From positions 1,612,001-1,676,000 of the forward strand of contig NZ_LT907980.1 in the NCBI RefSeq assembly GCF_900215155.1: a stretch of DNA of 64,000 nucleotides. The letters are read 5' to 3'. A model generated the notes under the pieces. It saw nothing but the letters and a program-made list of their open reading frames with translations, had not been told where the DNA came from and did no database searches. A program made the translations under genes and the position numbers. Source of the DNA: Marinobacter sp. LV10R510-11A. GTDB taxonomy: Bacteria; Pseudomonadota; Gammaproteobacteria; Pseudomonadales; Oleiphilaceae. Every line of letters begins with the position of its first letter. The stretch's first letter is position 1. Below are positions 54,650-63,488 of the stretch, in pieces.

Positions 54650-55177
54650 TCAATCTTTTACGGGCTTCAAGCCCTTCACATAGCGGCTTGCGTTATGTAC
54701 GTAATGCGCGGCGCTCAGCTCGAGCATTTTCTGTTGCTGCTCGGTCAGTTCCCGCTTAACTTTACCCGGAGCGCCCACTACTAGAGAACCATCAGGAATG
54801 ACCATTCCCTCGGGGATAAGGGTGTTCGCACCGATCAGGCAATACTTGCCAATCTTTGCACCATTCAGAACAACGGCATTAATGCCGATCAGTGAAAAGT
54901 CCCCCACCTCACAGCCGTGCAGCATCGCTTTATGGCCAACCGTGACACCTTTACCTAGCGTCAGCGGCATACCCGGATCAGTATGCAAGACGGAGCCATC
55001 CTGAACGTTTGTCTCTGGACCAATCGTAATAAGCTCGTTGTCTCCGCGGATCACCACGTTGAACCAGACACTGCTTTTATCGTGAAGCAAAACGTTACCG
55101 ATCACGGTTGCGTTGTCTGCAACAAACTGACTGTCGCCTTGTAACTCTGGGGCACGGCCATCCAACTCATAAAGCAT
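54650..55177 (-). CDS. Gamma-class carbonic anhydrase family protein
   Basis: 175-residue left-handed beta-helix (hexapeptide repeat) protein. The histidines that bind metal in Cam/CaiE-type enzymes are present ([26 protein letters not shown]). [24 protein letters not shown] repeats form the helix, and a C-terminal helix ([18 protein letters not shown]) closes the trimer. It resembles YrdA/PaaY proteins. Carbonic anhydrase activity in this subgroup varies, so the catalytic role is likely but not certain. The ATG has AAGGAAA upstream. Confidence 0.92.
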   Translation of the reverse strand: MLYELDGRAPELQGDSQFVADNATVIGNVLLHDKSSVWFNVVIRGDNELITIGPETNVQDGSVLHTDPGMPLTLGKGVTVGHKAMLHGCEVGDFSLIGINAVVLNGAKIGKYCLIGANTLIPEGMVIPDGSLVVGAPGKVKRELTEQQQKMLELSAAHYVHNASRYVKGLKPVKD

Positions 55178-55190
55178 TGAATTTTCCTTA

Positions 55191-55772
55191 TTATGTTCGG
55201 GGTTTAAACAGGTCTATATCGGCATCGTACACAGCATTCAAAAAATCAACCAGAACCACAGCCGACAGACCCCAGATCTGATAACGCTCCCAACGGTAGC
55301 AAGGCACATGAATGGTTTGATTCTGAAAAGGAATCGCATCTGTGCGCTCACGCCGATCTTCAAGAAAGAAGGAAAGAGGCACACGGAAGACACTATCAAT
55401 CTCACCGGGGTTGGGCTCCAGCGGATGTCCCTCTGGCACAACACCCACGTATGGAGAGACAAGAATTCCGTGAAGCGACATTACTTGGCTTAATGGCGAA
55501 ATAATTTCCACCTGATCGGGAGGCAGGCCAACTTCCTCATGAGTTTCCCGTAAGGCCGTGGCAGCTAGCGACACGTCTCCCGGGTCACGCTTTCCGCCGG
55601 GGTAAGCAACCTGGCCACGATGAGTGCTCATATTCGTCGAGCGCAGCGTAAATATCATTTCAGGATTGCCTGGATCGTCAGTAACCGGCACGAGAATGCC
55701 CGCTTCCGGATAGTTCAGATCAAGCTTCCGGGGCGCATAGCCTGTTAAACGCTGAACAAGTAAATCACGCAA
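55191..55772 (-). CDS. nudL: CoA pyrophosphatase-type Nudix hydrolase
   Basis: 193-residue Nudix enzyme of the NudL/YeaB group, which hydrolyses CoA-type pyrophosphates. The Nudix box is [20 protein letters not shown] followed by EEVGL. The family UPF0035 signature [19 protein letters not shown] lies just before it. The TTG at 55772 is chosen because AGGAG lies 7 bp upstream; the reading to 55790 begins before that site. It is divergent from the second Nudix gene at 55869, sharing a 96-bp promoter gap. Confidence 0.9.
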   Translation of the reverse strand: MRDLLVQRLTGYAPRKLDLNYPEAGILVPVTDDPGNPEMIFTLRSTNMSTHRGQVAYPGGKRDPGDVSLAATALRETHEEVGLPPDQVEIISPLSQVMSLHGILVSPYVGVVPEGHPLEPNPGEIDSVFRVPLSFFLEDRRERTDAIPFQNQTIHVPCYRWERYQIWGLSAVVLVDFLNAVYDADIDLFKPRT

Positions 55773-55868
55773 ATCGGAACTCCTAGGCAAATCCGGTGTT
55801 GAATGAGACAGCGACAGCTAGGATCATTCAACTGAACGCGTTATCAATTCAAGTATACGGGGAAAAAC

Positions 55869-56432
55869 ATGAAGTACTGCAGCACATGCGGCCATCCGGT
55901 TAAACAACGCATCCCCGAGGGCGACAATCGTCACCGTTATGTGTGCGTTAGCTGCGGCACAATACACTACCAAAACCCACGCATCATTGCGGGCACCGTG
56001 CCGGTATGGGAGGGGCAGATCCTGCTTTGTCGCAGGGCAATTGAGCCTCGGTACGGATACTGGACTCTTCCCGCGGGGTATATGGAGAACTCGGAAACCA
56101 CAGTGGAAGCCGCTGAGCGTGAAACCTTGGAGGAGGCCCTGGCCGAAGTGACTATTGAAGGGCTCTATTCCATTATTGATGTTCCGCATATAAACCAGGT
56201 GCACATGTTCTACCGGGCGACCCTTAAAAACGGGCATTTTGGTGCTGGCGAAGAGTCCCTTGAAAGCCGCCTGTTTGCTCTGGAAAACATTCCTTGGGAC
56301 GACATCTCTTTCCCTACGGTGCGCACGACCCTGGAATTATTTCTGGAAGATATTAAAAACGACTCCTTCGGTGTTCACGTTCGCGACATCCGCCACCCTA
56401 TGGCCGCCATCCGGAGCAAGGACAACCTATAA
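55869..56432 (+). CDS. Nudix hydrolase with N-terminal zinc ribbon
   Basis: 187-residue Nudix protein. An N-terminal zinc-ribbon has C-x2-C pairs in MKYCSTCGHP and YVCVSCGTIHY. The Nudix box is GYMENSETTVEAAERETLEE. The combination resembles NADH-pyrophosphatase-like (NudC/YjhB-type) proteins, but the NudC SQPWPFPxS signature is absent, so the substrate is unknown. Its 3' end overlaps by six bases the opposite-strand gene at 56427. Confidence 0.9.
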   Translation: MKYCSTCGHPVKQRIPEGDNRHRYVCVSCGTIHYQNPRIIAGTVPVWEGQILLCRRAIEPRYGYWTLPAGYMENSETTVEAAERETLEEALAEVTIEGLYSIIDVPHINQVHMFYRATLKNGHFGAGEESLESRLFALENIPWDDISFPTVRTTLELFLEDIKNDSFGVHVRDIRHPMAAIRSKDNL

Positions 56433-56738
56433 CATCTCCATCCGATAGATCTCATAGGCAGGCTCTTCATAAGGATGGGCCTGCTTGAGCGCATCAACCG
56501 CCTGCTTGATGAGATCATCCCTACAAACGAGCTCAACCTTGAACTCATCCACAACGTCCAGTGCGTCACTCTCCCCCAAAAAAGGGTTGCTGCCCTCAAG
56601 CGGACGAAACTGCCCCTGCCCGCGACACTGCCACGCGCAAGAATCGTAATCCCCGATACACCCGGCGCCCATATCAAAAAGCGCCTGCTTGGTTTTCTCC
56701 AGATGCGTTTCAGGGACGAAATAGCATATTTTGTACAT
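56427..56738 (-). CDS. NIF3/YqfO-type small protein (CutA-like fold)
   Basis: 103-residue protein with the pattern of the NIF3 insert/YqfO domain: MYKICYFVPETHLEKTKQALF, GAGCIGDYDSCAWQCRGQGQF, and the C-terminal HPYEEPAYEIYRM. Stand-alone versions are common in gammaproteobacteria, but their function is unknown; a metal-binding or trimeric CutA-like role has been proposed. GGAGGG lies 5 bp before the ATG. The long upstream gap (to 57155) carries the DnaA-box cluster. Confidence 0.88.
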   Translation of the reverse strand: MYKICYFVPETHLEKTKQALFDMGAGCIGDYDSCAWQCRGQGQFRPLEGSNPFLGESDALDVVDEFKVELVCRDDLIKQAVDALKQAHPYEEPAYEIYRMEML

Positions 56739-56790
56739 GGAACCCTCCTCAGAACAGGATAATTTTTGTACAGATTAATGGCTTAGGCAC

Positions 56791-56813
56791 TTACCCACAG
56801 ATTCTGTGGATAA
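56791..56813. promoter_or_regulatory. Head-to-head pair of DnaA boxes
   Basis: TTACCCACA (+, one mismatch to TTATNCACA) and TTATCCACA (-, exact) face each other across 5 bp. Together they form the inverted repeat TTACCCACAG-ATT-CTGTGGATAA, with 9 of 10 positions complementary. It could also be an operator for another dimeric regulator. Confidence 0.6.
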
Positions 56814-56911
56814 CTCTGGGGACAGGTTTAGGGAACACCTCTATAAAGCCCGTATTTACTGCCCTCACGTTAAATTGGTGACAAATTCACCCGTTAAACT
56901 TAACCTTTATA

Positions 56912-56924
56912 TATCAATAACTTA
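56912..56924 (+). promoter_or_regulatory. IHF-binding consensus
   Basis: TATCAATAACTTA matches the IHF consensus WATCAANNNNTTR at every fixed position. It lies roughly midway between the DnaA-box pair and the distal DnaA box, in an AT-rich stretch that suits DNA bending. Confidence 0.5.
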
Positions 56925-56994
56925 GCGCTACTGAACAAAAAATGAACCCCTTTGTACTGCATTGCTCAGAGAATACCCAAAGCACTACCCAAAA

Positions 56995-57003
56995 TGTGCA
57001 TAA
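56995..57003 (-). promoter_or_regulatory. DnaA box
   Basis: TTATGCACA on the minus strand, an exact match to TTATNCACA, located 181 bp from the other exact box and pointing the same way as it. Confidence 0.55.
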
Positions 57004-57083
57004 ATAAAATGAGTCAAGCGGTATTTTTTGAAAAATATGATTTATTTAGCTTGAAAAACACTGAAATCCCCGAATACCACATA

Positions 57084-57140
57084 CAAAAAAACCGACTCAA
57101 GAAAGCAACCCTATCAGGGCTTGCCAAAGTCGGTTTTTTT
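57084..57140. terminator. Terminator of purL (bidirectional)
   Basis: AAAAAAACCGACT pairs with AGTCGGTTTTTTT, enclosing an inner stem (GCAACCCT / AGGGCTTGC). It lies 16 bp after the purL stop. T-tracts occur in both directions, so it would also stop a rightward transcript from the intergenic region. Confidence 0.88.
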
Positions 57141-57155
57141 GTTCCAGACCTCTAG

Positions 57156-60100
57156 TTAGTCGAACCAGCGCCTCGCATTCCTGAACATACGAATCCAAGA
57201 GCCATCTTCCTGCCAATCCTTCGGGCGCCACGAGTGCTGTACAGCACGGAATACCCGTTCAGGGTGCGGCATCATGATTGTGATACGGCCATCCCGGGTG
57301 GTAGCACCTGCAATACCCTCTTGTGAGCCATTTGGGTTGTAGGGGTAACGCACCGTTGCCTGACCTCTGTTATCCACGAAGCGCAGCGCTACTCGCTCAC
57401 TCTCTGCCAGGCTCGCTGCAGACGCGCCCCCTGAGAACTCTACCCTACCCTCACCGTGAGCAACGGCTATGGGCATACGCGAACCGGCCATGCCTTCCAG
57501 GAAAGCAGACGGTGACGGCATCACTTCAACCATCGCCAACCGGGCCTCAAACTGCTCGGACTGGTTACGAACAAAACGTGGCCACCCCTCGCTGCCCGGA
57601 ATTAGCTCGTGCAAGTTGGAGAACATCTGACAACCATTGCACACACCCAATGCAAGCGTGTCCTGACGGTTGAAGAAGGCCGAAAACTGGTCACGAACAC
57701 GGTTGTTGAACAGTATGGACTTCGCCCATCCCTCACCAGCGCCCAGCACATCTCCGTATGAGAACCCACCACAGGCTACTAGGCTGTTGAACGTCTCGAG
57801 GTTCACCCGCCCAGAAAGCAGGTCGCTCATATGCACATCGACTGATTCAAAACCGGCCCGGTCGAATGCAGCAGCCATTTCTACCTGGCCGTTAACGCCT
57901 TGCTCACGCAGAACTGCAACCTTCGGGCGTGCACCCAGGTTGATGTAGGGCGCAGCAATGTCTTCGTTCACGTCGTAAGAAAGCTTCACATGAAGCCCCG
58001 GATCGTCCGCATCCAGCAGGTTGTCAAATTCTTCAAGGGCACAATCAGCGTTGTCCCGAAGAGACTGGATGCGATAGCTAGTCTCAGACCACAAGCGCTG
58101 AAGCTCTGTTCGCGAGTCATCTACGACCGAATCGCCCTCAAACGTCAAGCGCAGGCGATCCTGATCATTCAATGTGCCAATCACGTTGATGTGTTCGCTC
58201 AAGCCTGCAGCCGAGAACTGCTGCAGAACAAAATCGGTGTCTTCCCGGCGTACCTGAATAACTGCACCCAGCTCTTCGTTGAACAATTCCCGGGCAAACT
58301 GGCTAGAATCGTCTGCTAAACCATCCAGCTTGATATCTACACCGGTGTGACCGGCAAAGCACATTTCTGCGAGCGTTACGAACAGGCCACCATCGGAACG
58401 GTCGTGGTACGCGAGAAGCTTGTCGTCGGCGTTCAGGCCTTGAATAACGGCAAAGAACGCCTTGATGTCCTCTGGATCGTCCAAATCCGGTGCCACCGCA
58501 CCCACGCTGCGATACACCTGAGCCAGAGCCGATCCGCCCAGGCGATTCTGCCCTGCGGCCAAGTCGAGAAGGATTAGATCGGTTTCGCCCGCATCCGTGA
58601 TCAGCTGTGGTGTTAAAGTGCGCGAAACATCGGTAACCGGGGCAAAACCACTGATAACCAGCGACAGTGGCGCAGTCACGCTCTTCTGTTCGCCGCTATC
58701 TTCTTCCCACGTGGTTTTCATAGACATGGAATCTTTACCCACAGGAATGGTAATCCCGAGCTCCGGGCACAATTCCATACCAACGGCACGCACTGTTTCG
58801 TATAGGTTTTCATCCTCACCGGGGTGGCCTGCAGCACACATCCAATTAGCCGACAGGCGAATATCAGAAAGCTTACTAATGGCAGCAGCCGCCAGATTGG
58901 TAATGGCCTCGCCCACAGCCATCCGGCCAGAGGCAGGTGCATCAATGGTTGCCACCGGCGTGCGTTCGCCCATGGCCATGGCTTCACCAGCCAGCACATC
59001 AAAGGAACTTGCAGTAACCGCAACATCACTAACCGGCACCTGCCATGGACCAACCATCTGGTCACGAGCAACAAGCCCGGTAATCGTGCGGTCACCAATG
59101 GTTATGAGGAAGCTCTTGGAGCCAACCGAAGGAAGCCGCAACACTCTGCGGATTGCGTCATTCAGATCAATCTGAGTGGAATCAAATACCGGCTTGGTAA
59201 AAGAGGTTCTTTTAACGCTGCGGTGCATGCGCGGTGGCTTGCCAAAGAGCACATCCATCGGCAAGTCAATAGGCTTGTCGTTGAAATAGGAGTCGCTCAG
59301 TTCAAGATGATGGGCTTCTGTTGCTTCACCAATCACTGCGTACGGGCAACGCTCCCGACGGCACAGCGCATCAAAAACCTCCAGGTTTTCGGGAGCAACT
59401 GCCATAACGTAACGTTCTTGGGACTCATTGCACCAAATCTCTAGTGGCGACATGCCAGGCTCATCGCTGGGAATTTCCCGCAACTCAAACTTCCCGCCAC
59501 GACCACCGTCCTTCACAAGTTCCGGCATCGCGTTAGAAAGACCGCCAGCACCCACGTCGTGGATGAAGCACATGGGATTTTTCTCGCCCATCTGCCAGCA
59601 GCTGTCAATCACTTCCTGGCACCGGCGCTCCATCTCAGGGTTATCCCGCTGCACAGAGGCAAAATCGAGATTCTCGTTGCTGGAGCCAGAGTCCATGGAT
59701 GAGGCGGCGCTGCCTCCAAGGCCGATAAGCATGGAAGGCCCACCCAGCACAATGAGCTTGGCGCCTACCGGTATGTTGCCTTTTTCAACGTGTTCTGCGC
59801 GGATATTACCAAGGCCGCCGGCAATCATGATGGGCTTGTGATAGCCGCGCACCTCGTCACCAGCCGGGCCGGCAACCTGCTCTTCAAATGTTCGGAAGTA
59901 GCCGGCTATGTTGGGGCGCCCAAATTCATTATTGAATGCCGCGCCGCCAATAGGCCCTTCAATCATTATGTCTAGAGCGGATGCGATTCGGTCTGGCTTG
60001 CCGTAGTTGATTTCCCAAGGCTGGGGATCATCCGGCAAATTGAGGTTGGAGACTGTAAACCCAGACAACCCTGCCTTCGGCTTGGAGCCGCGACCAGTTG

Positions 60101-61061
60101 CGCCTTCGTCACGGATTTCACCGCCAGACCCCGTTGCCGCGCCTTCAGCTGGTGCAATCGCAGTGGGATGGTTGTGAGTCTCCACCTTCATAAGAATGTG
60201 GATGTCTTCTTGATTGTAACCGTAAACGCCCGTTACAGGATCCGGGAAAAAACGACCACCACGACTGCCACGGATAACCGATGCGTTATCCTTGTACGCA
60301 GACAGTACGCCCTCGCTGTTCATCTCGTAGGTGTTCCGGATCATGGCAAACAGAGACTTTTCTTGCCCTTCACCATCTATGTCCCAAGAGGCGTTAAATA
60401 TTTTGTGGCGACAGTGCTCGGAGTTTGCCTGGGCAAACATCATCAGCTCAACGTCGGTCGGATCCCGTTCTAGGCCAACAAACGATTTCACCAGGTAATC
60501 GATCTCGTCATCTGCCAGCGCAAGACCAAGACGCCTGTTTGCATCCACCAGCGCCTTTCGACCGCCAGCAAGAACGGAGACGCGCTCCAAAAGACGCGGC
60601 TCTTCATGACTGAATAACAACTGGGCGCCGCCCATTTCGTGGAAGACTTTCTGAGTCATGCGGTCGTGCAGCAGCGCGGCAACCTTCTCGCGCTGATCCA
60701 GACCAAGCTTCTTACTCGATTTGATATAAAAAGCCGTACCGCGCTCGATGCGCTGAATCTGGCGCAAACCGCAATTACGGGCAATATCGGTTGCCTTGCT
60801 GGACCAGGGGGAAAGAGTTCCCGGGCGCGGCACAACGAGGAACAGCACGCCGTTCGGCTCTTCCGGCAGAGTGCTGGGGCCGTATGTTAAAAGTCGATCA
60901 AGGATGGCCTGCTCGGAATCAGAAAGCGCGCCCTCCATATCCACAAAGTGCATGAATTCAGCATAAACATGCTCAATTTCGGGCACAATGGCCTGAATCT
61001 TGGCGTACAGTTTATGAGAGCGGAATGACGAAAGCGCGGGTGCGCCGCGAAGTTCGAGCAT
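57156..61061 (-). CDS. purL: Phosphoribosylformylglycinamidine synthase (large PurL)
   Basis: Single-chain FGAM synthase of 1301 residues, the long form in gammaproteobacteria. Order: PurS-like N-terminal domain, linker, two ATP-binding synthetase halves ([21 protein letters not shown] in parts, [26 protein letters not shown], then [13 protein letters not shown]), and a C-terminal glutamine amidotransferase. The nucleophile cysteine is in [10 protein letters not shown] (near residue 1137) and the His/Glu pair in [11 protein letters not shown]. It is transcribed alone; mltF is divergent with about 280 bp between starts. Confidence 0.98.
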   Translation of the reverse strand: MLELRGAPALSSFRSHKLYAKIQAIVPEIEHVYAEFMHFVDMEGALSDSEQAILDRLLTYGPSTLPEEPNGVLFLVVPRPGTLSPWSSKATDIARNCGLRQIQRIERGTAFYIKSSKKLGLDQREKVAALLHDRMTQKVFHEMGGAQLLFSHEEPRLLERVSVLAGGRKALVDANRRLGLALADDEIDYLVKSFVGLERDPTDVELMMFAQANSEHCRHKIFNASWDIDGEGQEKSLFAMIRNTYEMNSEGVLSAYKDNASVIRGSRGGRFFPDPVTGVYGYNQEDIHILMKVETHNHPTAIAPAEGAATGSGGEIRDEGATGRGSKPKAGLSGFTVSNLNLPDDPQPWEINYGKPDRIASALDIMIEGPIGGAAFNNEFGRPNIAGYFRTFEEQVAGPAGDEVRGYHKPIMIAGGLGNIRAEHVEKGNIPVGAKLIVLGGPSMLIGLGGSAASSMDSGSSNENLDFASVQRDNPEMERRCQEVIDSCWQMGEKNPMCFIHDVGAGGLSNAMPELVKDGGRGGKFELREIPSDEPGMSPLEIWCNESQERYVMAVAPENLEVFDALCRRERCPYAVIGEATEAHHLELSDSYFNDKPIDLPMDVLFGKPPRMHRSVKRTSFTKPVFDSTQIDLNDAIRRVLRLPSVGSKSFLITIGDRTITGLVARDQMVGPWQVPVSDVAVTASSFDVLAGEAMAMGERTPVATIDAPASGRMAVGEAITNLAAAAISKLSDIRLSANWMCAAGHPGEDENLYETVRAVGMELCPELGITIPVGKDSMSMKTTWEEDSGEQKSVTAPLSLVISGFAPVTDVSRTLTPQLITDAGETDLILLDLAAGQNRLGGSALAQVYRSVGAVAPDLDDPEDIKAFFAVIQGLNADDKLLAYHDRSDGGLFVTLAEMCFAGHTGVDIKLDGLADDSSQFARELFNEELGAVIQVRREDTDFVLQQFSAAGLSEHINVIGTLNDQDRLRLTFEGDSVVDDSRTELQRLWSETSYRIQSLRDNADCALEEFDNLLDADDPGLHVKLSYDVNEDIAAPYINLGARPKVAVLREQGVNGQVEMAAAFDRAGFESVDVHMSDLLSGRVNLETFNSLVACGGFSYGDVLGAGEGWAKSILFNNRVRDQFSAFFNRQDTLALGVCNGCQMFSNLHELIPGSEGWPRFVRNQSEQFEARLAMVEVMPSPSAFLEGMAGSRMPIAVAHGEGRVEFSGGASAASLAESERVALRFVDNRGQATVRYPYNPNGSQEGIAGATTRDGRITIMMPHPERVFRAVQHSWRPKDWQEDGSWIRMFRNARRWFD

Positions 61062-61341
61062 GATATCAACCTATATCGCGCGAAACGGGGGAGTCCGGGT
61101 GCATTCTGAGAAGGCGCACATCATACTTGAAAGCTTTGCCGGGATACAGAGCCGGAAAGGTTATTCCCCTAGTGTGTATTTAACATTGTTTTGCACATTT
61201 ATTGATCAACTTGATTGACCCCTCTTTCAGCAGCAGGGATCATTGAGGAGTGGACATGGAGCCCACACCCAAAAAGACACCGGATGCCCCCAGCTAGTTT
61301 GCGTGCATCCCGATGATCCAGCGGTAAAGGAGAACAGGGAC

Positions 61342-62856
61342 TTGCCGAGAATTCTGACTGCATACAATGCAGCGATGGCTTGCACATCACTCCTCGCCTG
61401 CACGCTGACCTTAACCCTACTGACCCTCGCCGGATGCAGTCAGCCAAGCACGCTGCAGGAAGTCCGTAATGAGGGCGTGCTACACGTAATTACCCGTGTT
61501 GCACCCTCCATTTATTACGAAGGCCGCGATGGCCCTACCGGCTATGACTACGAGCTGGTCAAACTCTTCGCAGAGGAACTTGACGTTGAACTCCGGCTAC
61601 GGGTTGCCGAAGACAACACAGAAGTTCTGTCCGTGCTTTCCAGAGATTTTGCGCACATCGGGTTGGCCGGTCTTTCTAGGCAACCGCTGTTCGAAAACCA
61701 ATACACAGCGCTTCCTACCGGCATCGAAGCCCAGTCGATCGTCGTTTACAATCGCGATGTGGATCGCCCTAAGACCCTTACGGATCTCGTTGGGCAAACC
61801 CTACACTTGGTGCCCGATAGCAATCATGAGTACCAGCTTGAGGCTCTCACCGGCGCAGATCCTGAAATCTTCTGGCAAGTTCATCCTGGCTTGGATGCTG
61901 CCGGCATTCTTGCTCGAGTGGAAACTGGTGAGCTTTCTTATGCGGTCGTCTCTTCCAACGAGCTAGATCTCAACCACGTGTTTTTCCCTCAGGTAAAGCA
62001 AGGGTTTGTTCTGGGCGACGCGAAAGAACTGGCATGGCTATTCCCCGCAAATCAGGACGACTCTCTGGTCAGCGCAGCTAAAGCATTCCTTGAGAAAGCG
62101 CACTCAGACGGCACCATCGCACAGCTTTCCGAACGTTTTTACGGCCACTTGGATCACCTGAACTATGTAGGCGCACGCACCTTCATGCATCACGTGGAAA
62201 ACCGATTGCCCAGCTACAAAAGCTTATTCAGGGATTACGCCTCCTTATTTGATATGGACTGGCGCCTACTCGCAGCCATTGGTTATCAGGAGTCACACTG
62301 GCGCCCCAATGCAACTTCCCCAACGGGGGTTCGTGGGCTAATGATGCTGACGCGCAACACTGCAAACTACATAGGCATCAATAACCGGCTGGATGCAGAA
62401 GAGAGCATTCAGGGCGGGGCCAAGTATTTTCGCATGGTTCACGAGAAAATTCCTGAGCGCATCGCCGAGCCAGATCGCACCTGGTTTGCTCTGGCGTCCT
62501 ATAACGTGGGCTACGGACACCTGGAAGACGCCCGTAGGCTAACGGAAGGCGCCGGTAAAAACCCAGACCGATGGCTGGATGTGAAAGAGTTCCTACCGCT
62601 ACTGGCGCAGAAAGAATGGTACAAAAAGACCCGCTATGGTTACGCCCGTGGCCATGAGCCCGTCCTCTACGTGCAGAATATTCGCCGTTACTATGATGTG
62701 CTCGCGCGGATGATGAAGCCGACAGAGGCAATAGCCGCTGCAGACTCTTCGTTCGTCGGCCTAGAGCAGGCCCCTAAAGGCGAACAAGCCGAAGAAGGGG
62801 CTGACATGCGAGCCGGACTATCCCCGGAGCTAGGAATGATACCGCCAACACTCTGA
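61342..62856 (+). CDS. mltF: Membrane-bound lytic murein transglycosylase F
   Basis: 504-residue outer-membrane-associated lytic transglycosylase. The signal peptide has a lipobox-like LAGC near residue 24. The N-terminal half is a solute-binding (SBP_bac_3) domain (LHVITRVAPSIYYEGRDGPT), and the C-terminal half a Slt-type transglycosylase. The catalytic glutamate is Glu317 in GYQESHWRPNATSPTGVRG. MMLTRNTANYIGI and FALASYNVGYGHL complete the active site. The TTG at 61342 is preferred because AAGGAGAA lies 8 bp upstream; the ATG at 61375 lacks a site and the charged signal N-region. purL-mltF divergence is conserved. Confidence 0.94.
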   Translation: MPRILTAYNAAMACTSLLACTLTLTLLTLAGCSQPSTLQEVRNEGVLHVITRVAPSIYYEGRDGPTGYDYELVKLFAEELDVELRLRVAEDNTEVLSVLSRDFAHIGLAGLSRQPLFENQYTALPTGIEAQSIVVYNRDVDRPKTLTDLVGQTLHLVPDSNHEYQLEALTGADPEIFWQVHPGLDAAGILARVETGELSYAVVSSNELDLNHVFFPQVKQGFVLGDAKELAWLFPANQDDSLVSAAKAFLEKAHSDGTIAQLSERFYGHLDHLNYVGARTFMHHVENRLPSYKSLFRDYASLFDMDWRLLAAIGYQESHWRPNATSPTGVRGLMMLTRNTANYIGINNRLDAEESIQGGAKYFRMVHEKIPERIAEPDRTWFALASYNVGYGHLEDARRLTEGAGKNPDRWLDVKEFLPLLAQKEWYKKTRYGYARGHEPVLYVQNIRRYYDVLARMMKPTEAIAAADSSFVGLEQAPKGEQAEEGADMRAGLSPELGMIPPTL

Positions 62857-62859
62857 AGC

Positions 62860-63345
62860 TTAGATAACAGGATCGATCGGTTCACTGGTCTCAAGCGCCC
62901 GTTCCACCTGGCTTGCCGTGAATCCCCGACGGGTAAAAAAACGAGCCTGACGCACTTTTTCGTCCCAGTCGCTACTTAGGTCACGCAAGCCGAAACGTTT
63001 TTCCCTGAGCAAACACGCATTACGGATCCAGTCTGCGTCAGAAAGCTCATCAAGGCAGCTCGGAGTGCGGTGTATACCGCGCTGCTGCAGATCCGCCAGC
63101 ACTCTCAGAGGGCCATAACCCAGATCAATACGGTGGCGAGAGTACACATCTGAAAAACGATCATCATCCAACCAGCCCTTGTTCTCGTAATCATCCAAAA
63201 CCAGCGATATGACTGAGCTATCAAGCTTGCGCTGTCGCAACTTCAGCGTCAGTTCTTGGCGGCTATGCTCACGACGTGCGAGCAATCTCAAAGCAACCGA
63301 GCGTGCCTTGTACTCCTGATCATCGCTATTTTCTTGTTTTGCCAT
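62860..63345 (-). CDS. recX: Regulatory protein RecX
   Basis: 161-residue inhibitor of RecA filament extension, built of three-helix repeats. Family signatures are ARSVALRLLARREHSRQEL, the KGWLDDDRFSDVYSRHRI segment and the C-terminal RFFTRRGFTASQVERALE. recA, its usual upstream partner, is not adjacent; the next gene to the right is divergent. It ends 3 bp from the mltF stop on the opposite strand. Confidence 0.9.
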   Translation of the reverse strand: MAKQENSDDQEYKARSVALRLLARREHSRQELTLKLRQRKLDSSVISLVLDDYENKGWLDDDRFSDVYSRHRIDLGYGPLRVLADLQQRGIHRTPSCLDELSDADWIRNACLLREKRFGLRDLSSDWDEKVRQARFFTRRGFTASQVERALETSEPIDPVI

Positions 63346-63488
63346 TCACCCCTTCCCGCAAACGCTCACAAAACGCTAAACTAGCCCCGCGTTTCATATC
63401 TACCCGGCTCTTTGATGAGCGCCGATGGCCGGTATCGGCTTACTTTGCCCGACACCGTAGACTGGTTTCAATCCCTAAGGATATCTTC

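Larger units (their letters stand above)
56739..57155. other. 417-bp AT-rich intergenic region with DnaA boxes and IHF site
   Basis: No convincing gene. It holds two exact matches to the DnaA box TTATNCACA (minus strand at 56805-56813, TTATCCACA; minus strand at 56995-57003, TTATGCACA) and one near-match TTACCCACA on + at 56791-56799. An exact IHF consensus (TATCAATAACTTA) lies at 56912-56924, and a terminator hairpin at 57084-57140. The gap also must hold the promoter of the yqfO-like gene. See the findings. Confidence 0.7.

Noticed and set aside
56952-57155. A 67-residue plus-strand frame before purL
   Set aside because: It runs through the terminator hairpin, has no ribosome-binding site and no recognisable domain.
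56739-57155. Chromosomal origin oriC
   Set aside because: DnaA boxes are present, but there are too few for a typical origin, no 13-mer AT array is evident, and no origin-linked gene (dnaA, dnaN, rpmH, mnmG) is nearby.
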